64,000 nucleotides of DNA from Kluyvera genomosp. 1 (GCF_001266615.1 NZ_LGHZ01000011.1:62001-126000), one strand, 5' to 3'; positions 19,218-31,811 are shown, counted from the stretch's first letter. Numbers and translations: made by a program. The notes: generated by a model from the letters alone, not told the origin.

Positions 19218-20726
19218 ATGGAAACCAAAGATCTGATTGTGATAGGTGGCGGCATCAACGGCGCAGGCATTGCGGCTGACGCGGCTGGCCGTGGTTTATC
19301 CGTGCTGATGCTGGAAGCCAGAGATCTGGCGTGCGCCACATCCAGCGCCAGCTCAAAGCTTATCCACGGCGGTCTGCGCTACCTTGAGCACTATGAATTC
19401 CGTCTGGTCAGCGAAGCGCTGGCCGAGCGTGAAGTGTTGTTAAAAATGGCTCCCCATATCGCCATTCCGCTGCGTTTCCGATTGCCTCACCGCCCGCACC
19501 TGCGTCCGGCGTGGATGATCCGTACCGGCCTGTTTATGTACGATCACTTGGGTAAACGCACCAGCCTGCCCGCCTCGACCGGTGTGCGTTTTGGCGCAGA
19601 ATCAGTCCTGAAGCCGGAAATCGTGCGCGGTTTCGAATATTCCGACTGCTGGGTCGATGACGCCCGCCTGGTGTTAGCCAATGCGCAAATGGTGGTGCAG
19701 AAAGGTGGTGAAGTCCGCACTCGTACTCGCGCCATCTCCGCCAAACGCGAAAACGGCCTGTGGATTGTAGAAGCGGAAGATATCGACAGCGGAGAACGCT
19801 TCCGCTGGCAGGCTCGCGGTCTGGTCAACGCCACCGGCCCATGGGTGAAACAGTTCTTTGATGATGGCATGCAGCTGCCGTCACCGTACGGTATCCGTCT
19901 CATCAAAGGCAGCCATATCGTGGTACCGCGCGTACACACGCAGAAGCAGGCCTATATCCTGCAAAACGAAGACAAACGTATCGTGTTCGTGATCCCGTGG
20001 ATGGACGAGTTTTCTATCATCGGCACCACCGACGTCGAGTATCAGGGCGATCCGAAAAACGTTGAGATCGATGAAAGCGAAATTAACTACCTGCTGAAGG
20101 TCTATAACGGGCACTTCAAAAAACAGCTCGCCCGCGAAGATATCGTCTGGACATACTCCGGCGTGCGTCCGTTGTGTGATGACGAGTCCGATTCGCCGCA
20201 GGCTATTACCCGCGACTACACCCTGGACATTCATGATGACCACGGCAAGGCACCGCTGCTGTCGGTCTTCGGTGGCAAGCTCACCACCTATCGTAAGCTG
20301 GCTGAGCACGCGCTCGAGAAACTGACACCGTACTATAACGGTATCGGCCCGGCGTGGACCAAAGGCGCGGTTCTGCCCGGCGGTGAAATCAGTGGCGATC
20401 GTGATGACTACGCCGCGAAGCTACGCCGTCGCTATCCGTTTATTACCGAGTCGCTGGCGCGTCACTACGCCCGCACCTACGGCAGCAACAGCGAGTTGAT
20501 TATCGGCGATGCGCGCGATATCAGCGGGCTGGGTGAAGATTTTGGCCATGAGTTTTATGAAGCAGAACTACGCTACCTGGTGCAGCACGAGTGGGTGCGC
20601 CGTCTGGATGATGCCATCTGGCGTCGTACCAAGCAGGGCATGTGGCTTAACGCCGAACAGCAGTCACGGATTAGCGAATGGCTGGTGAAAACGCTGGGAA
20701 AGCCTGAGCTGTCGCTGGCGTCTTAA
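19218..20726 (+). CDS. glpD: Aerobic glycerol-3-phosphate dehydrogenase
   Basis: A 502-residue FAD-dependent membrane-associated enzyme oxidising sn-glycerol-3-phosphate to dihydroxyacetone phosphate and passing electrons to ubiquinone. The dinucleotide fold LIVIGGGINGAGIAADAAG is at residues 7-25, followed by CATSSASSKLIHGGLRYLE, the family flavin and substrate segment. A C-terminal helical domain closes the protein. It is monocistronic, controlled by the two GlpR operators upstream, and ends in a strong terminator. Confidence 0.97.
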   Translation: METKDLIVIGGGINGAGIAADAAGRGLSVLMLEARDLACATSSASSKLIHGGLRYLEHYEFRLVSEALAEREVLLKMAPHIAIPLRFRLPHRPHLRPAWMIRTGLFMYDHLGKRTSLPASTGVRFGAESVLKPEIVRGFEYSDCWVDDARLVLANAQMVVQKGGEVRTRTRAISAKRENGLWIVEAEDIDSGERFRWQARGLVNATGPWVKQFFDDGMQLPSPYGIRLIKGSHIVVPRVHTQKQAYILQNEDKRIVFVIPWMDEFSIIGTTDVEYQGDPKNVEIDESEINYLLKVYNGHFKKQLAREDIVWTYSGVRPLCDDESDSPQAITRDYTLDIHDDHGKAPLLSVFGGKLTTYRKLAEHALEKLTPYYNGIGPAWTKGAVLPGGEISGDRDDYAAKLRRRYPFITESLARHYARTYGSNSELIIGDARDISGLGEDFGHEFYEAELRYLVQHEWVRRLDDAIWRRTKQGMWLNAEQQSRISEWLVKTLGKPELSLAS

Positions 20727-20750
20727 TGATGTTGATGTCACCTGATGATA

Positions 20751-20780
20751 AAAACGGGGCCGAATGGCCCCGTTTCTCTT
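20751..20780. terminator. Terminator between glpD and glgP
   Basis: AAACGGGGCC pairs with GGCCCCGTTT around a GAAT loop, followed by CTCTTT on the plus strand and AAAA on the other side. It touches the glgP stop codon, so it may serve both convergent units. Confidence 0.85.
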
Positions 20781-23227
20781 TACAGCTTCACCGGCTCGAT
20801 ATGCCAGATATTCTCGGCATACTCCTGAATGGTACGGTCGGAAGAGAAGTAGCCCATGTTGGCGATATTATGCATCGCTTTGGTGGTCCACTCCTCCGGT
20901 TCACGGTACAGTTCATCAACCTTATCCTGGCAATCCACGTAGCTGCGGAAGTCTGCCAGTACTTGATAGTGGTCGCCAAAGTTAATCAGCGAATCCACCA
21001 GGTCACGGTAGCGTCCCAGCTCACCCGGGCTAAACACGCCGGTCGCGATTTGCGTCAGCACCTGGCGTAACTCGGCATCCTGCTCGTAGTAATCTCGCGG
21101 GCTGTAGCCTTTACTGCGCAGTGCTTCCACTTCCTCAGCGGTGTTGCCGAAGATAAAGAAGTTATCCGCCCCAACGTGCTCCTGCATCTCGACGTTAGCA
21201 CCGTCCAGCGTGCCAATCGTTAACGCACCGTTGAGCGCAAACTTCATGTTACTGGTCCCAGAAGCTTCAGTCCCCGCCAGCGAGATCTGCTCAGACAGAT
21301 CCGCCGCCGGAATGATCATCTGCGCCAGGCTCACGCTGTAGTTCGGGATAAACACCACTTTGAGCTTGTCGCCAATCTGCGGATCGTTGTTGATCACATC
21401 CGCCACGTCGTTGATCAGGTGAATAATATGCTTCGCCATGTAGTAGGCCGACGCGGCTTTCCCGGCGAAGATATTGACCCTTGGTACCCAGTCCGCGCTC
21501 GGATCGGCCTTGATGCGGTTATAGCGGGCAATCACGTGCAGCACATTCATCAGCTGACGTTTGTACTCGTGGATACGCTTAATCTGCACATCAAACAGCG
21601 CCGTTGGGTTCACCACCACATTCAGGTTCTGGGCAATGAAAGACGCGAGTCGTTTTTTGTTTTCCAGCTTGGCATGATGCACTGCCTGGTTAACCTTCGG
21701 ATAATCAATATGCTGCTCCAGCTCGCTGAGCTGGCTCAGATCCGAACGCCAGGTCTGGCCGATATTCTCATCCAGCACACTGGAGAGCGCTGGGTTGGCT
21801 AACGCCAGCCAGCGACGCGGGGTCACACCGTTTGTCACGTTGGTAAAGCGCATCGGGAAGATGGCGGCAAAGTCGGCAAATAGCGACTGCACCATCAAAT
21901 TGGAGTGCAGCTCGGAAACACCGTTGACCTTCTTGCTCACCACCACCGCCAGCCATGCCATACGTACGCGACGGCCGTTCGACTCATCAATGATAGACGT
22001 GCGGCTCAGTAAGCCGGTATCGTTTGGATACTGCTCCTGAAGTGTCTTCAGGAAGTAGTCATTAATCTCGAAGATAATCTGCAAGTGACGCGGCAGAATT
22101 TTACCCAGCATATCGACCGGCCAGGTTTCCAGCGCCTCACTCATCAGCGTATGGTTGGTGTAGGAAAAGACCTGGCAGGCCACCGTGAACGCCTCATCCC
22201 AGCTGAACTTATGCTCATCAATCAGCAGGCGCATCAGCTCTGGAATCGACAGCACCGGGTGGGTGTCATTCAGGTGAATAGCTATTTTATCCGCCAGGTT
22301 GGCATAGGTTTTATGCAACATGTAGTGGCGGCTTAAAATATCTTGCACCGTGGCCGACACCAGGAAGTACTCCTGGCGCAGACGCAGTTCACGCCCGGAG
22401 TAGGTCGAGTCGTCCGGGTAGAGCACGCGCGACACGTTTTCCGAGTGGTTTTTGTCTTCTACCGCGGCGAAGTAGTCACCCTGGTTAAATTTACCGAGGT
22501 TGATTTCACTACTGGCCTGCGCGTTCCACAAACGCAGCGTGTTGGTGGCGTCAGTATCATAGCCCGGGATAATCTGATCGTAAGCGACGGCGAGGATCTC
22601 TTCCGTCTCCAGCCAGCGGCTGGTTTTGCCTTCCATCTGCACGCGGCCGCCGAAGCGTACTTTGTAGCGCGTGTTGTGGCGCGGGAACTCCCACGGATTA
22701 CCGTATTCCAGCCAGTAGTCCGGCGACTCTTTTTGCCGACCATCGACGATGTTCTGCTTGAACATGCCGTAGTCATAGCGGATGCCGTAGCCACGCCCCG
22801 GCAACGCCAACGTCGCCAGTGAGTCGAGGAAACAGGCCGCTAAGCGCCCTAAGCCCCCGTTACCCAGCCCCGGGTCATTCTCTTCGTCAATCAGCTCTTC
22901 AAGGTCTAACCCCATCTCTTCCAGTGCGTTTTTGACATCTTCATATAACCCTAAAGATAACAGCGCGTTGGAAAGCGTGCGGCCAATCAAAAATTCCATC
23001 GACAGGTAGTACACCTGTCGCGTTTCCTGGGAAAGCTGAGCGCGGTTAGAGCGCAACCAGCGCTCAACCAGGCGGTCGCGTACGGCAAACAGCGTGGCGT
23101 TCAGCCATTCGTGTTTGTTGGCGATAGCCGGGTCTTTCCCAATAATAAACATCAGCTTATAGGCAATAGAATGCTTCAGTGCCTCAACGCTGAGGGTCGG
23201 TGATGCATACGAAAAAGGTGCATTCAT
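20780..23227 (-). CDS. glgP: Glycogen phosphorylase
   Basis: An 815-residue GT35 enzyme that phosphorolyses the outer chains of glycogen to glucose-1-phosphate. The pyridoxal-phosphate lysine is in [14 protein letters not shown] around residue 660, and [15 protein letters not shown] is the conserved N-terminal motif. It is paralogous to malP at 9569 but has its own N-terminus ([20 protein letters not shown]). It is the last gene of glgBXCAP, 17 bases after glgA, and ends at the shared terminator with glpD. Confidence 0.97.
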   Translation of the reverse strand: MNAPFSYASPTLSVEALKHSIAYKLMFIIGKDPAIANKHEWLNATLFAVRDRLVERWLRSNRAQLSQETRQVYYLSMEFLIGRTLSNALLSLGLYEDVKNALEEMGLDLEELIDEENDPGLGNGGLGRLAACFLDSLATLALPGRGYGIRYDYGMFKQNIVDGRQKESPDYWLEYGNPWEFPRHNTRYKVRFGGRVQMEGKTSRWLETEEILAVAYDQIIPGYDTDATNTLRLWNAQASSEINLGKFNQGDYFAAVEDKNHSENVSRVLYPDDSTYSGRELRLRQEYFLVSATVQDILSRHYMLHKTYANLADKIAIHLNDTHPVLSIPELMRLLIDEHKFSWDEAFTVACQVFSYTNHTLMSEALETWPVDMLGKILPRHLQIIFEINDYFLKTLQEQYPNDTGLLSRTSIIDESNGRRVRMAWLAVVVSKKVNGVSELHSNLMVQSLFADFAAIFPMRFTNVTNGVTPRRWLALANPALSSVLDENIGQTWRSDLSQLSELEQHIDYPKVNQAVHHAKLENKKRLASFIAQNLNVVVNPTALFDVQIKRIHEYKRQLMNVLHVIARYNRIKADPSADWVPRVNIFAGKAASAYYMAKHIIHLINDVADVINNDPQIGDKLKVVFIPNYSVSLAQMIIPAADLSEQISLAGTEASGTSNMKFALNGALTIGTLDGANVEMQEHVGADNFFIFGNTAEEVEALRSKGYSPRDYYEQDAELRQVLTQIATGVFSPGELGRYRDLVDSLINFGDHYQVLADFRSYVDCQDKVDELYREPEEWTTKAMHNIANMGYFSSDRTIQEYAENIWHIEPVKL

Positions 23228-23244
23228 AACTAAGATCCCCGTAG

Positions 23245-24678
23245 TTAGATCAGGCGTTGATAAAGCTCACGATATGAGTGCGCAGCAACCTGCCAGCTAA
23301 AATCCATGTTCATCGCCTGGCGCTGAACGTAGCGCCAGAGCGAAGGACGAGACCATAATACGAAAGCACGGCGAATGGCTCGCAGCAGCGACCAGGCGTT
23401 GCTGTCTTCGAAAACGAAACCGCTGGCAATGCCGTCGGCGAGGTTTTCCAGCGAACTATCCGCAACGGTATCTGCCAGGCCACCGGTACGGCGAACCAGC
23501 GGCAACGTACCGTATTTCAAGCCATACAGCTGCGTTAAGCCACAAGGCTCAAAGCGGCTCGGCACCAGGATAACGTCAGCGCCGCCAATAATGCGGTGCG
23601 AGAACGCTTCGTGATAGCCAATTTGTACGCCCACCTGCCCCGGATGTTCGGCAGCGGCGGCGAGGAATCCTTGCTGCAGAACCGGATCGCCGGCTCCTAA
23701 CAGCGCCAGTTGGCCGCCCTGCTCAAGCAGCCCAGGCAGCGCCTCCAGCACCAGATCGAGACCTTTCTGGCTAGTCAGACGGCTGACCACGGCAAACAGC
23801 GGCGCGGTGTCGCTCACCTTCAGCCCCATCGCCACCTGCAGCTGGCGTTTGTTCTCCGCCTTTTTCTCCAGCGTATCGCGGCTGTAGCTGGCGGGCAGCA
23901 GCAGATCCTTTTCCGGGCTCCAGACGTTTTCATCCACGCCGTTTAAGATCCCCGACAGACGACCTTCCCGATGGCGCTGACGCAGCAGCCCTTCCATCCC
24001 GTAGGCAAACTGCGGTTCGGTAATTTCCCGCGCATAGGTTGGACTCACCGCCGTGATATGGTCGGCGTAGTACAGCCCGGCTTTCAGGAACGAAATTTGC
24101 CCATGGAACTCCAGCCCGTGCATGTTAAAGAATTCGCCCGGCAGCTGGATTTCATCCATATGGTGACCATAAAACAGCCCCTGGTACGCCAGGTTGTGCA
24201 CGGTAAAGACCGACTTCGCCGGGCGGCCACGGGCCGCCAGGTACGCCGGTGCCAGACCCGCATGCCAGTCATGGGCATGCACCACGTCCGGGCGCCAGAA
24301 GGGATCTAGCCCACAGGCCATTTCACTGCCTACCCATCCCAGCAGCGCAAAACGCTTCACGTTATCGGGATAAGCGTTCAGGTTGGTATCGTGATACGGA
24401 CTCCCTGGGCGATCGTAGAGATGCGGCGCATCAATCAGATAAATGCCGACCCCGTTGTAATGGCCAAACAGTAGCGTCATGCGCCCGGCGAAGGTGTCGC
24501 GACGAGCCACCACTTTGGCATCCGGGATCCCGCGACGAATATCGGGGAACGCCGGTAGCAGTACGCGTGCATCGGTGCCTTCGGCAATTTGTGCTGCGGG
24601 CAGTGCGCCAATCACATCCGCAAGGCCACCCGTTTTAAGTAACGGGAACATCTCAGAACAAACGTGTAAAACCTGCAT
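23245..24678 (-). CDS. glgA: Glycogen synthase (ADP-glucose)
   Basis: A 477-residue GT5 synthase that adds glucose from ADP-glucose to alpha-1,4 chains. The N-terminal K15-T-G-G-L motif ([19 protein letters not shown] region) binds the nucleotide sugar, and [18 protein letters not shown] is the GT-B C-terminal donor site. Two consecutive ATG codons are possible starts. The second (24678) is chosen because AGGAG is then five bases away, and it gives the 477-residue length of E. coli GlgA; the first would be only two bases from AGGAG. Its start codon overlaps the glgC stop (TGATG), a sign of translational coupling. Confidence 0.95.
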   Translation of the reverse strand: MQVLHVCSEMFPLLKTGGLADVIGALPAAQIAEGTDARVLLPAFPDIRRGIPDAKVVARRDTFAGRMTLLFGHYNGVGIYLIDAPHLYDRPGSPYHDTNLNAYPDNVKRFALLGWVGSEMACGLDPFWRPDVVHAHDWHAGLAPAYLAARGRPAKSVFTVHNLAYQGLFYGHHMDEIQLPGEFFNMHGLEFHGQISFLKAGLYYADHITAVSPTYAREITEPQFAYGMEGLLRQRHREGRLSGILNGVDENVWSPEKDLLLPASYSRDTLEKKAENKRQLQVAMGLKVSDTAPLFAVVSRLTSQKGLDLVLEALPGLLEQGGQLALLGAGDPVLQQGFLAAAAEHPGQVGVQIGYHEAFSHRIIGGADVILVPSRFEPCGLTQLYGLKYGTLPLVRRTGGLADTVADSSLENLADGIASGFVFEDSNAWSLLRAIRRAFVLWSRPSLWRYVQRQAMNMDFSWQVAAHSYRELYQRLI

Positions 24679-25973
24679 CATCGCTCCTGTTTGTACCCCA
24701 ACTGCCGCAGCATCTCGCGCGTGACCAGCACGATCCCTTCTTCTGAACGGTGGAATCGACGCGCATCTTCTTCCGCATCTTCACCGATCACCATACCTTC
24801 CGGGATCACGCAGGCCCTGTCGATAACACAGCGGCGCAGGCGCGAGGAACGTCCAACCCAGACGTCTGGCAATAAGACTGCCGAATCAATGTTACAGAAT
24901 GAATTCACGCGCACGTGGGGGAACAGCACCGACTGCACCACCACCGAGCCTGAAATAATACAGCCGCCGGACACCAGCGAGTTAAGGGTCATCCCGTGAC
25001 TACCGGAGCGGTCCTGAACAAACTTCGCCGGAGGCAGCGACTCCATATGCGTGCGGATAGGCCAGTGCTGGTCGTACATATCCAGCTCAGGGGTCACGGA
25101 CGCCAGATCGAGGTTCGCTTTCCAGTAGGCTTCCAGTGTCCCCACGTCACGCCAGTAAGGTTCCGCATGCGGGTCGGACTGTACGCAGGACAGCGGGAAT
25201 GGATGTGCATAAGCCGCGCCAGCTTTGGTTATCTTAGGAATTAAATCTTTGCCGAAATCGTGGCTGGAGTTTTCATCGCTGTCATCTTGTTCCAGCAGCT
25301 CATAAAGGTAATCGGCATCAAAGACATAGATACCCATGCTGGCGAGCGATTTGGTCGGGTCGCCCGGCATTGCCGGTGGGTTGGCTGGTTTTTCCACGAA
25401 GTCGATGATCCTTTCGTTCTCATCGACCGCCATGACGCCAAACGCCGGTGCCTCTTCAATGGGCACAGGAATGCACGCCACGGTGCAGCGCGCGCCTTTT
25501 TCGACATGGTCGATAAGCATGCGCGAGTAATCTTGCTTGTAGATATGGTCGCCGGCGAGGATAACCACGTACTCGGCTTTATAGCGGCGAATAATGTCGA
25601 GGTTCTGCGTGACGGCGTCGGCGGTGCCGCGATACCAGTTTTCACCGTGCATACGCTGCTGAGCCGGCAGCAGATCGACGAATTCATTCATCTCTTCGCT
25701 GAACAATGACCATCCGCGCTGGATGTGCTGTACCAGCGTATGCGATTGATATTGCGTAATAACGCCGATACGGCGGATCCCGGAGTTCAGACAGTTTGAT
25801 AGCGCAAAGTCGATAATGCGGAATTTGCCGCCGAAATGGACTGCCGGTTTTGCCCGTTTATTAGTGAGATCCTTCAGTCGCGTACCGCGTCCACCGGCCA
25901 GAATCAGGGCGACGGATTTGATAGGCAACTGGCGAGCCAGCATTAAGGGATCGTTTTTTTCTAGCCTAACCAT
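24678..25973 (-). CDS. glgC: Glucose-1-phosphate adenylyltransferase (ADP-glucose pyrophosphorylase)
   Basis: A 431-residue enzyme making ADP-glucose from ATP and glucose-1-phosphate, the regulated step of glycogen synthesis. [19 protein letters not shown] (from residue 28) is the nucleotidyltransferase loop and includes K39, the fructose-1,6-bisphosphate activator site in E. coli. FVEKPANPP carries the glucose-1-phosphate lysine (about K195). A left-handed beta-helix domain ends the protein. AAAGGAGTTAATC precedes the ATG. The 79-base gap from glgX is the largest inside the cluster and could hold an internal promoter. Confidence 0.97.
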   Translation of the reverse strand: MVRLEKNDPLMLARQLPIKSVALILAGGRGTRLKDLTNKRAKPAVHFGGKFRIIDFALSNCLNSGIRRIGVITQYQSHTLVQHIQRGWSLFSEEMNEFVDLLPAQQRMHGENWYRGTADAVTQNLDIIRRYKAEYVVILAGDHIYKQDYSRMLIDHVEKGARCTVACIPVPIEEAPAFGVMAVDENERIIDFVEKPANPPAMPGDPTKSLASMGIYVFDADYLYELLEQDDSDENSSHDFGKDLIPKITKAGAAYAHPFPLSCVQSDPHAEPYWRDVGTLEAYWKANLDLASVTPELDMYDQHWPIRTHMESLPPAKFVQDRSGSHGMTLNSLVSGGCIISGSVVVQSVLFPHVRVNSFCNIDSAVLLPDVWVGRSSRLRRCVIDRACVIPEGMVIGEDAEEDARRFHRSEEGIVLVTREMLRQLGYKQER

Positions 25974-26052
25974 GATTAACTCCTTTTGTTGCTCGTCCTT
26001 CCGGGTAATGAGGTTTCCTGGCGTCGCCGCCGGGTTCCGGGTAATTCAGAGA

Positions 26053-28029
26053 CTATGACCTTTGAAATACGCACACTCCGTGCGCGGGCCCATGCCAGAC
26101 ATCCATGATCGCCGGGTTAGCATCCCCGGCGAAGGGAGGAACGGCACGCCATTCCCCCATAGGTAACGTTAGACTTGCCACGTCTTGTGTTGCATTTATC
26201 GTAATAAGCCAGCAGTCGGAAAGCAGGATCTGCATCTGATGCGTGCCGTGCTGCCACTCATCTGCACTGAGCGGCTGTCCATCCCGATTGAGCCACTGCA
26301 CGTTGCCGTCGCCCTCCTGCCACCACTCATCGCGGGTTAAGGCCGGGATCTGCTGACGCAGGTGAATAAGGGCTGCGGTAAACTCCGTCAGCGCATCGTC
26401 GGCATTTTCCCAATCAAGCCAGGTCAACGCGTTGTCCTGGCAGTAGGCATTGTTATTCCCCTGCTGGCTGTGGCCGTGTTCATCACCGGCCAGCAGCATT
26501 GGGGTTCCCTGCGACAGCAGCATCGTGGTCAACAGCGCCTGAACGCTTGCCAGGCGACGCGCCATCACCTCAGGATCCGCATCTAATCCTTCTATACCAT
26601 GATTATTGCTATGGTTATTGCTCGTTCCGTCGCGGTTTTCTTCCCCGTTTGCCTCATTGTGCTTGTCGTTAAAGCTGACACAATCGCGCAGCGTGAAGCC
26701 ATCGTGCGCAGTGACCAGGTTGATGGCGGCGCTGGGGCGACGCTCCTGATGCTGAAAAACATCGCTTGAGGCAGCGAAACGCTGGGCAAATTCACCCAGC
26801 GATAGCGAACCTTCAAGCCAGAATCGGCGTATTGCATCGCGAAAATGGTCGTTCCACTCGCTAAACGGCGGCGGGAAATTCCCCACCTGATAGCCGCCAT
26901 CACCGATATCCCACGGTTCCGCAATCAGCTTCACCTGCGAGAGCACCGGGTCTTCATGAATGGCGTTAAACAGCGGCGCATCCTGACGGTATCCCGGCGT
27001 GCGCCCCATCACCGAAGCTAAATCAAAGCGAAAGCCATCCACATGGCATACGTCGACCCAAAAACGCAGGCACTGGCGGGCATATTCCACCACGCCAGGG
27101 TGATTCAAGTTCAGGGTATTACCGCAGCCGGTCCAGTTGTGGTAATCGCCATCGTCTCTTAACCAATAATAGCTACGGTTATCGATCCCTCGCAGCGAGA
27201 AGGTCTGATAGTTGAGATCCAGCTCGGCGCTGTGGTTTAGCACCACATCAAGAATCACCTCGATACCGGCTTTATGCAGTGCTTTCACCGCATCGCGAAA
27301 CTCATCCAGCGCTCGTTCAGGCTCACAGGCGTAACGCGGCGCCAGCGCAAACATCGCCAGCGGGTTGTAGCCCCAGTAATTTTTCAGGAACATCTCCTGC
27401 AGGCGCGGCTCGTTGGCAAAATGCGCCACCGGCAGCAGCTCCAGCGCGCTGATCCCCAAGCGCTTGAAATACGCAATCATCAGCGGATGGCTCAGCGCCT
27501 TATAGGTACCGCGAATCTCTTCCGGCAATCCTGGATGGCGATAGGTCAGCCCTTTCACGTGCGCTTCGTAGATAACGGTATTACCCCACGGCGTGCGCGG
27601 TGCCGCATCGTCCTGCCAGTCATAGGTCAGATCAACAACCACCGATTTCGGTGCAATCGATGCAGTATCACGTCTGTCCGGCACATCGAAGCCACCATGA
27701 AAGCGCGGATCGTCGTTCGGATCGCCTTCAGCCCGGAAACAGCACGGATCGAGCAGCAGCTTTGCCGGGTTAAAGCGGTAGCCCTGCCGCGGATCCCACG
27801 GGCCATGCACTCGGTAGCCATACCGCAAACCGGGGCGCGCCTGCGGCAAATAGCCGTGCCAGATATCGCCGCTGCGTGCGGGTAAGTCATAGCGTGACTC
27901 GTTACCCTGCGCGTCAAACACGCAGAGTTCGACCCGCTGCGCATGCGCAGAAAAGAGCGTGAAGTTCACGCCCTCGCCATCGAAGCTGGCGCCCAGCGGC
28001 GCGGGTTTCCCTGCTGCGAGCTGGCTCAT
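26053..28029 (-). CDS. glgX: Glycogen debranching enzyme GlgX
   Basis: A 658-residue GH13 isoamylase-type enzyme that hydrolyses alpha-1,6 branches of phosphorylase-limit glycogen. An N-terminal CBM48 domain (about 10-110) is followed by the catalytic barrel with [12 protein letters not shown] (nucleophile Asp), IAEPWDIG (acid/base Glu) and [10 protein letters not shown]. The frame runs to 28056, but [14 protein letters not shown] at 28029 matches the family start and leaves two bases after the glgB stop. Co-translation with glgB is likely. Compared with E. coli GlgX some surface segments differ, but all motifs are present. Confidence 0.95.
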   Translation of the reverse strand: MSQLAAGKPAPLGASFDGEGVNFTLFSAHAQRVELCVFDAQGNESRYDLPARSGDIWHGYLPQARPGLRYGYRVHGPWDPRQGYRFNPAKLLLDPCCFRAEGDPNDDPRFHGGFDVPDRRDTASIAPKSVVVDLTYDWQDDAAPRTPWGNTVIYEAHVKGLTYRHPGLPEEIRGTYKALSHPLMIAYFKRLGISALELLPVAHFANEPRLQEMFLKNYWGYNPLAMFALAPRYACEPERALDEFRDAVKALHKAGIEVILDVVLNHSAELDLNYQTFSLRGIDNRSYYWLRDDGDYHNWTGCGNTLNLNHPGVVEYARQCLRFWVDVCHVDGFRFDLASVMGRTPGYRQDAPLFNAIHEDPVLSQVKLIAEPWDIGDGGYQVGNFPPPFSEWNDHFRDAIRRFWLEGSLSLGEFAQRFAASSDVFQHQERRPSAAINLVTAHDGFTLRDCVSFNDKHNEANGEENRDGTSNNHSNNHGIEGLDADPEVMARRLASVQALLTTMLLSQGTPMLLAGDEHGHSQQGNNNAYCQDNALTWLDWENADDALTEFTAALIHLRQQIPALTRDEWWQEGDGNVQWLNRDGQPLSADEWQHGTHQMQILLSDCWLITINATQDVASLTLPMGEWRAVPPFAGDANPAIMDVWHGPAHGVCVFQRS

Positions 28030-28031
28030 TT

Positions 28032-30218
28032 TCAATCCCCTTCTCGCACCAGCCAAATAGTCGACAGCGGCGGCAGCGTCAGACTCAGCGACTGCGCACG
28101 ACCGTGGCTTTCAATCATGTCGCTACGCACTTCGCCACCGTTGCCCGCGTTACTACCGTGATAGTGACCGGAGTCGGTGTTGAGCACTTCACGCCAGCGG
28201 CCCGGCTGATTGATGCCAAAGCGATAATCATGACGCGGAACCGGCGTAAAGTTGCTGACCACAATGATTTCATTGCCATCTCTGTCGCGACGGACAAACG
28301 CAAATACCGAACGCGCATGATCGTCGACCACCAGCCATTCAAAGCCGTATGGGTCAAAGTCCAGCTCGTGCATCGCTTTATGGTGGCGATAGGTAAGGTT
28401 GAGGTCGCGCACCAGACGCTGTACCCCGTTATGCCAGTTATCGCCGCCCTCGAGCAGATGCCAGTCAAGGCTGCCGTCAAAATTCCATTCACGTCCCTGG
28501 GCAAACTCATCGCCCATAAACAGCAGCTTTTTGCCCGGGAAGGCAAACATCCAGCCGTAGTAGGCGCGCAGGTTGGCAAACTTTTGCCACGCATCGCCCG
28601 GCATGCGGTCCAGAATCGATTTCTTACCGTGGACCACTTCGTCATGCGACAGCGGCAACACGAAATTCTCCGTGTAGTTGTAGAGCATGCCGAAGGTCAT
28701 TTTGTCGTGATGATACTGGCGGTGAACCGGGTCGAGTTTCATGTAGTCCAGGGTGTCGTGCATCCAGCCCAGGTTCCATTTAAACCAAAAACCCAGCCCC
28801 CCCATATCCGATGGGCGGGACACGCCAGCAAAGTCGGTCGACTCTTCCGCCATCGTCACCGCACCGGGGACCTGTTCGCCCAGCACGCGGTTGGTGCTAC
28901 GCAGGAATTCGATAGCCTCGAGGTTTTCACGACCGCCGAATTCATTCGGGACCCACTCTCCCTCTTTACGAGAGTAGTCGCGGTAAATCATGGATGCCAC
29001 TGCATCCACGCGCAGTGCGTCAATACCGAAGCGTTCCACCCAGTACAGGGCGTTGCCGACCAGGAAGTTGCTCACTTCACGGCGGCCGTAGTTGTAGATC
29101 AGGGTATTCCAGTCCTGATGGTAGCCTTCGCGCGGATCGCTGTGCTCGTACAGGTTGGTACCGTCAAATTCCGCCAGTGCAAAATCATCCGACGGGAAGT
29201 GGCCCGGCACCCAGTCAAGAATGACGCTCAAGCCCGCAGCATGCGCAGCATTGATGAAATAACGGAAATCTTCGCGGGTGCCGAAACGGCGGGTTGGCGC
29301 ATACAGACCGGTAGGCTGATAGCCCCAGCTCCCGTCGAACGGGTGTTCGTTGACGGGCAGCAGTTCCAGATGGGTAAAGCCCATCCATTTGGCGTACGGC
29401 ACCAGTTCATCCGCCAGCTCGCGATAGCTCAGCCAGAAGTTGTTGTCGGTATGGCGACGCCAGGAGCCCATGTGTACTTCGTAGATAGAGATTGGCGCAT
29501 CAAGCTGGTTGGCTTTTTTCCGCGCTTCGCTTTGCTCAACTTTCGGTGGCAAACCACAAATCAGCGAGGCGGTGTCCGGACGCATCTGCGCCTCAAAGGC
29601 ATACGGGTCAGCTTTCACCCGCAGCGCACCATTGGCGTCGATCATCTCGAATTTATACAGCTGCCCGTTGTGCGCACCGGGAATAAACAGCTCCCAGATC
29701 CCCGTTTCACGACGCAAGCGCATCGGATGGCGGCGACCGTCCCAGTAGTTGAACTGGCCGACCACGGAGACGCGACGCGCGTTAGGCGCCCAGACGGCAA
29801 AGCGCGTCCCGGTCACGCCGTCCATGGTATCCGCGTGCGCGCCGAGCGTTTCATACGGGCGTAAATGGGTACCTTCAGACAGCAGCCATGCGTCCATTTC
29901 CTGGAGCAATGGGCCAAAGCTGTACGGATCGTCAATCAGGTTCTGCTGGCCATGCCAAACGACAGCCAGTTGATAACGGAAGAAATTTTTACGGCGCGGC
30001 AGAATACCGCAAAAGAAACCGCGTGCGTCAACGCACTCCAGTTTGCCAACTTTACGTCCGGTTTTCGGTTCAATAACCCATACATCGGTCGCGTCAGGCA
30101 GCAATGCCCGGACTTCCAGTCCCGATTCCGTTCGGTGCATCCCTAATACGGAAAAAGGATCCGCAAAATGGCCTGCAATTAGCGCGTTAATCACGTCTCT
30201 ATCAATACGATCGGACAT
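28032..30218 (-). CDS. glgB: 1,4-alpha-glucan branching enzyme
   Basis: A 728-residue GH13 enzyme that cuts alpha-1,4 chains and reattaches them by alpha-1,6 links. The catalytic residues are at the E. coli positions: D405 in LRVDAVAS, E458 in TMAEEST and D526 in [11 protein letters not shown]. Two N-terminal carbohydrate-binding-type domains (about 1-110 and 120-220) precede the barrel. It is the first gene of glgBXCAP, divergent in space from asd, which lies upstream on the same strand and ends in its own terminator. Confidence 0.97.
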   Translation of the reverse strand: MSDRIDRDVINALIAGHFADPFSVLGMHRTESGLEVRALLPDATDVWVIEPKTGRKVGKLECVDARGFFCGILPRRKNFFRYQLAVVWHGQQNLIDDPYSFGPLLQEMDAWLLSEGTHLRPYETLGAHADTMDGVTGTRFAVWAPNARRVSVVGQFNYWDGRRHPMRLRRETGIWELFIPGAHNGQLYKFEMIDANGALRVKADPYAFEAQMRPDTASLICGLPPKVEQSEARKKANQLDAPISIYEVHMGSWRRHTDNNFWLSYRELADELVPYAKWMGFTHLELLPVNEHPFDGSWGYQPTGLYAPTRRFGTREDFRYFINAAHAAGLSVILDWVPGHFPSDDFALAEFDGTNLYEHSDPREGYHQDWNTLIYNYGRREVSNFLVGNALYWVERFGIDALRVDAVASMIYRDYSRKEGEWVPNEFGGRENLEAIEFLRSTNRVLGEQVPGAVTMAEESTDFAGVSRPSDMGGLGFWFKWNLGWMHDTLDYMKLDPVHRQYHHDKMTFGMLYNYTENFVLPLSHDEVVHGKKSILDRMPGDAWQKFANLRAYYGWMFAFPGKKLLFMGDEFAQGREWNFDGSLDWHLLEGGDNWHNGVQRLVRDLNLTYRHHKAMHELDFDPYGFEWLVVDDHARSVFAFVRRDRDGNEIIVVSNFTPVPRHDYRFGINQPGRWREVLNTDSGHYHGSNAGNGGEVRSDMIESHGRAQSLSLTLPPLSTIWLVREGD

Positions 30219-30332
30219 GTTTCATCATCCTTTGTTTTTGTGTCGCCTCAATCCAATGTAAATGACGACATTTGTGACCCGAACGGTGCAGCACAGAAAA
30301 AGAGTGCTTTCTCGGCTCCATTCAACCTTCAG

Positions 30333-30351
30333 TCAAGGTGATAGACCTTGA
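30333..30351. repeat. Short hairpin in the asd-glgB spacer
   Basis: TCAAGGT and ACCTTGA form a 7-bp stem with a 5-base loop, about 115 bases before glgB. It could lie in the glgB leader. The remaining part of this 252-base spacer shows only AT-rich promoter-like sequence and the asd terminator. Confidence 0.35.
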
Positions 30352-30425
30352 TTAAAGCATAGCCAACGCTTTACCTGACTCCTGATAGAAAATTAAACAT
30401 CTCTGCGTTTACTCCTTGTATTACG

Positions 30426-30453
30426 CAAAAAAAAGGGGTGTTTAGCCACCCCT
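30426..30453 (-). terminator. Terminator of asd
   Basis: On the minus strand AGGGGTG and CACCCCT form a 7-bp stem with a 6-base loop, followed directly by eight T residues. It lies just after the asd stop and separates asd from glgB. Confidence 0.9.
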
Positions 30454-30470
30454 CATCAATGAACAAATGT

Positions 30471-31577
30471 TTACGCCAGCTGGCGCAGCATGCGGCGCAA
30501 CGGCTCAGCTGCGCCCCACAAGAGCTGGTCACCCACGGTGAACGCGGAGAGATACTCAGGCCCCATGTTCAGCTTACGCAGACGCCCAACCGGCGTGGTC
30601 AGCGTGCCGGTGACAGCCGCTGGTGTTAATTCACGCATGGTGATTTCACGATCGTTTGGAATCACTTTCGCCCACGGGTTGTGCGCGGCCAGTAATTCCT
30701 CTACAGAACTTATGGAAATATCTTTTTTCAATTTCAGCGTGAATGCCTGGCTGTGGCAACGCAGCGCGCCGACGCGCACGCACAGGCCATCAACCGGGAT
30801 GACGGAAGAGGTCGCGAGAATCTTGTTGGTTTCAGCCTGGCCTTTCCACTCTTCGCGGCTCTGGCCGTTGTCGAGCTGTTTGTCGATCCACGGAATCAGG
30901 CTGCCCGCCAGCGGAACGCCAAAGTTATCTACCGCCAGATCGCCGCTACGGGTCAGGGTAGTGACTTTACGTTCAATCTCGAGGATGGCGGAAGCCGGGT
31001 CTGCCAGCTCGCTGGCGACGTGGTGATGCAGTTGGCCCATCTGGGTCAGCAGTTCACGCATATGGCGCGCACCGCCGCCGGAAGCTGCCTGATAGGTTGC
31101 CACAGAGGCCCACTCCACCAGGTCATTGGCAAACAGGCCGCCCAGCGACATCAGCATCAGGCTGACGGTACAGTTGCCGCCGACAAAGGTTTTCACGCCA
31201 TTGTTCAGACCATCGGTGATCACCTGCTGGTTGACCGGGTCGAGAATGATAATGGCGTCGTCTTTCATGCGCAGCGAAGAGGCCGCATCAATCCAGTAGC
31301 CCTGCCAGCCGCTTTCACGAAGCTTCGGATAGATTTCGTTGGTATAATCTCCGCCCTGACAGGTGACAATAATGTCGAGCGCCTTCAGCGCTTCAAGATC
31401 GAAAGCATCCTGAAGCGTACCTCCAGTGCTGCCACCAAAGGTGGGTGCAGCTTGACCAAGCTGAGAGGTAGAGAAGAAGACCGGGCGAATGGCGTCAAAA
31501 TCGCGCTCTTCCACCATGCGTTGCATGAGTACAGAGCCGACCATCCCGCGCCAGCCGATAAAACCAACATTTTTCAT
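30471..31577 (-). CDS. asd: Aspartate-semialdehyde dehydrogenase
   Basis: A 368-residue NADP-dependent enzyme that reduces aspartyl phosphate to aspartate semialdehyde, the branch point to lysine, diaminopimelate, threonine and methionine. The Rossmann motif [11 protein letters not shown] starts at residue 5; the catalytic cysteine is C136 in [12 protein letters not shown]. The histidine-bearing segment ([11 protein letters not shown]) is also present. The gene is monocistronic with its own terminator. It is essential for peptidoglycan synthesis in most enterobacteria. Confidence 0.97.
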   Translation of the reverse strand: MKNVGFIGWRGMVGSVLMQRMVEERDFDAIRPVFFSTSQLGQAAPTFGGSTGGTLQDAFDLEALKALDIIVTCQGGDYTNEIYPKLRESGWQGYWIDAASSLRMKDDAIIILDPVNQQVITDGLNNGVKTFVGGNCTVSLMLMSLGGLFANDLVEWASVATYQAASGGGARHMRELLTQMGQLHHHVASELADPASAILEIERKVTTLTRSGDLAVDNFGVPLAGSLIPWIDKQLDNGQSREEWKGQAETNKILATSSVIPVDGLCVRVGALRCHSQAFTLKLKKDISISSVEELLAAHNPWAKVIPNDREITMRELTPAAVTGTLTTPVGRLRKLNMGPEYLSAFTVGDQLLWGAAEPLRRMLRQLA

Positions 31578-31811
31578 AGCGTATTTTCCTGCAGATATGT
31601 GTGCTGTTTATGCTTGCCAGTCCCACTGGCCATCCCATCACATTACAAAAAGCAGCTAAAGTCGCAAGTGAAATTAATCAATGATTGCGAAGCAATCAGA
31701 AATGCAACTTATTCCCCCGCCTTTGGGGGCCACATTTCCCCTCGTCAGAATCCATGGCAAGGGTGATGCGTAGAGCAGAAAGTCCTTAACGATTATCAGG
31801 GAATTTGAGTG

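Noticed and set aside
28104-29864. A 586-codon plus-strand frame opposite glgB
   Set aside because: Antisense mirror of a conserved gene; composition is His/Arg/Gln-rich without domains.
31682-31698. Small hairpin TGATTGC-GAA-GCAATCA upstream of asd as a possible lysine riboswitch
   Set aside because: Too short and simple for a lysine riboswitch, and none is known for enterobacterial asd; probably chance or part of the promoter region.
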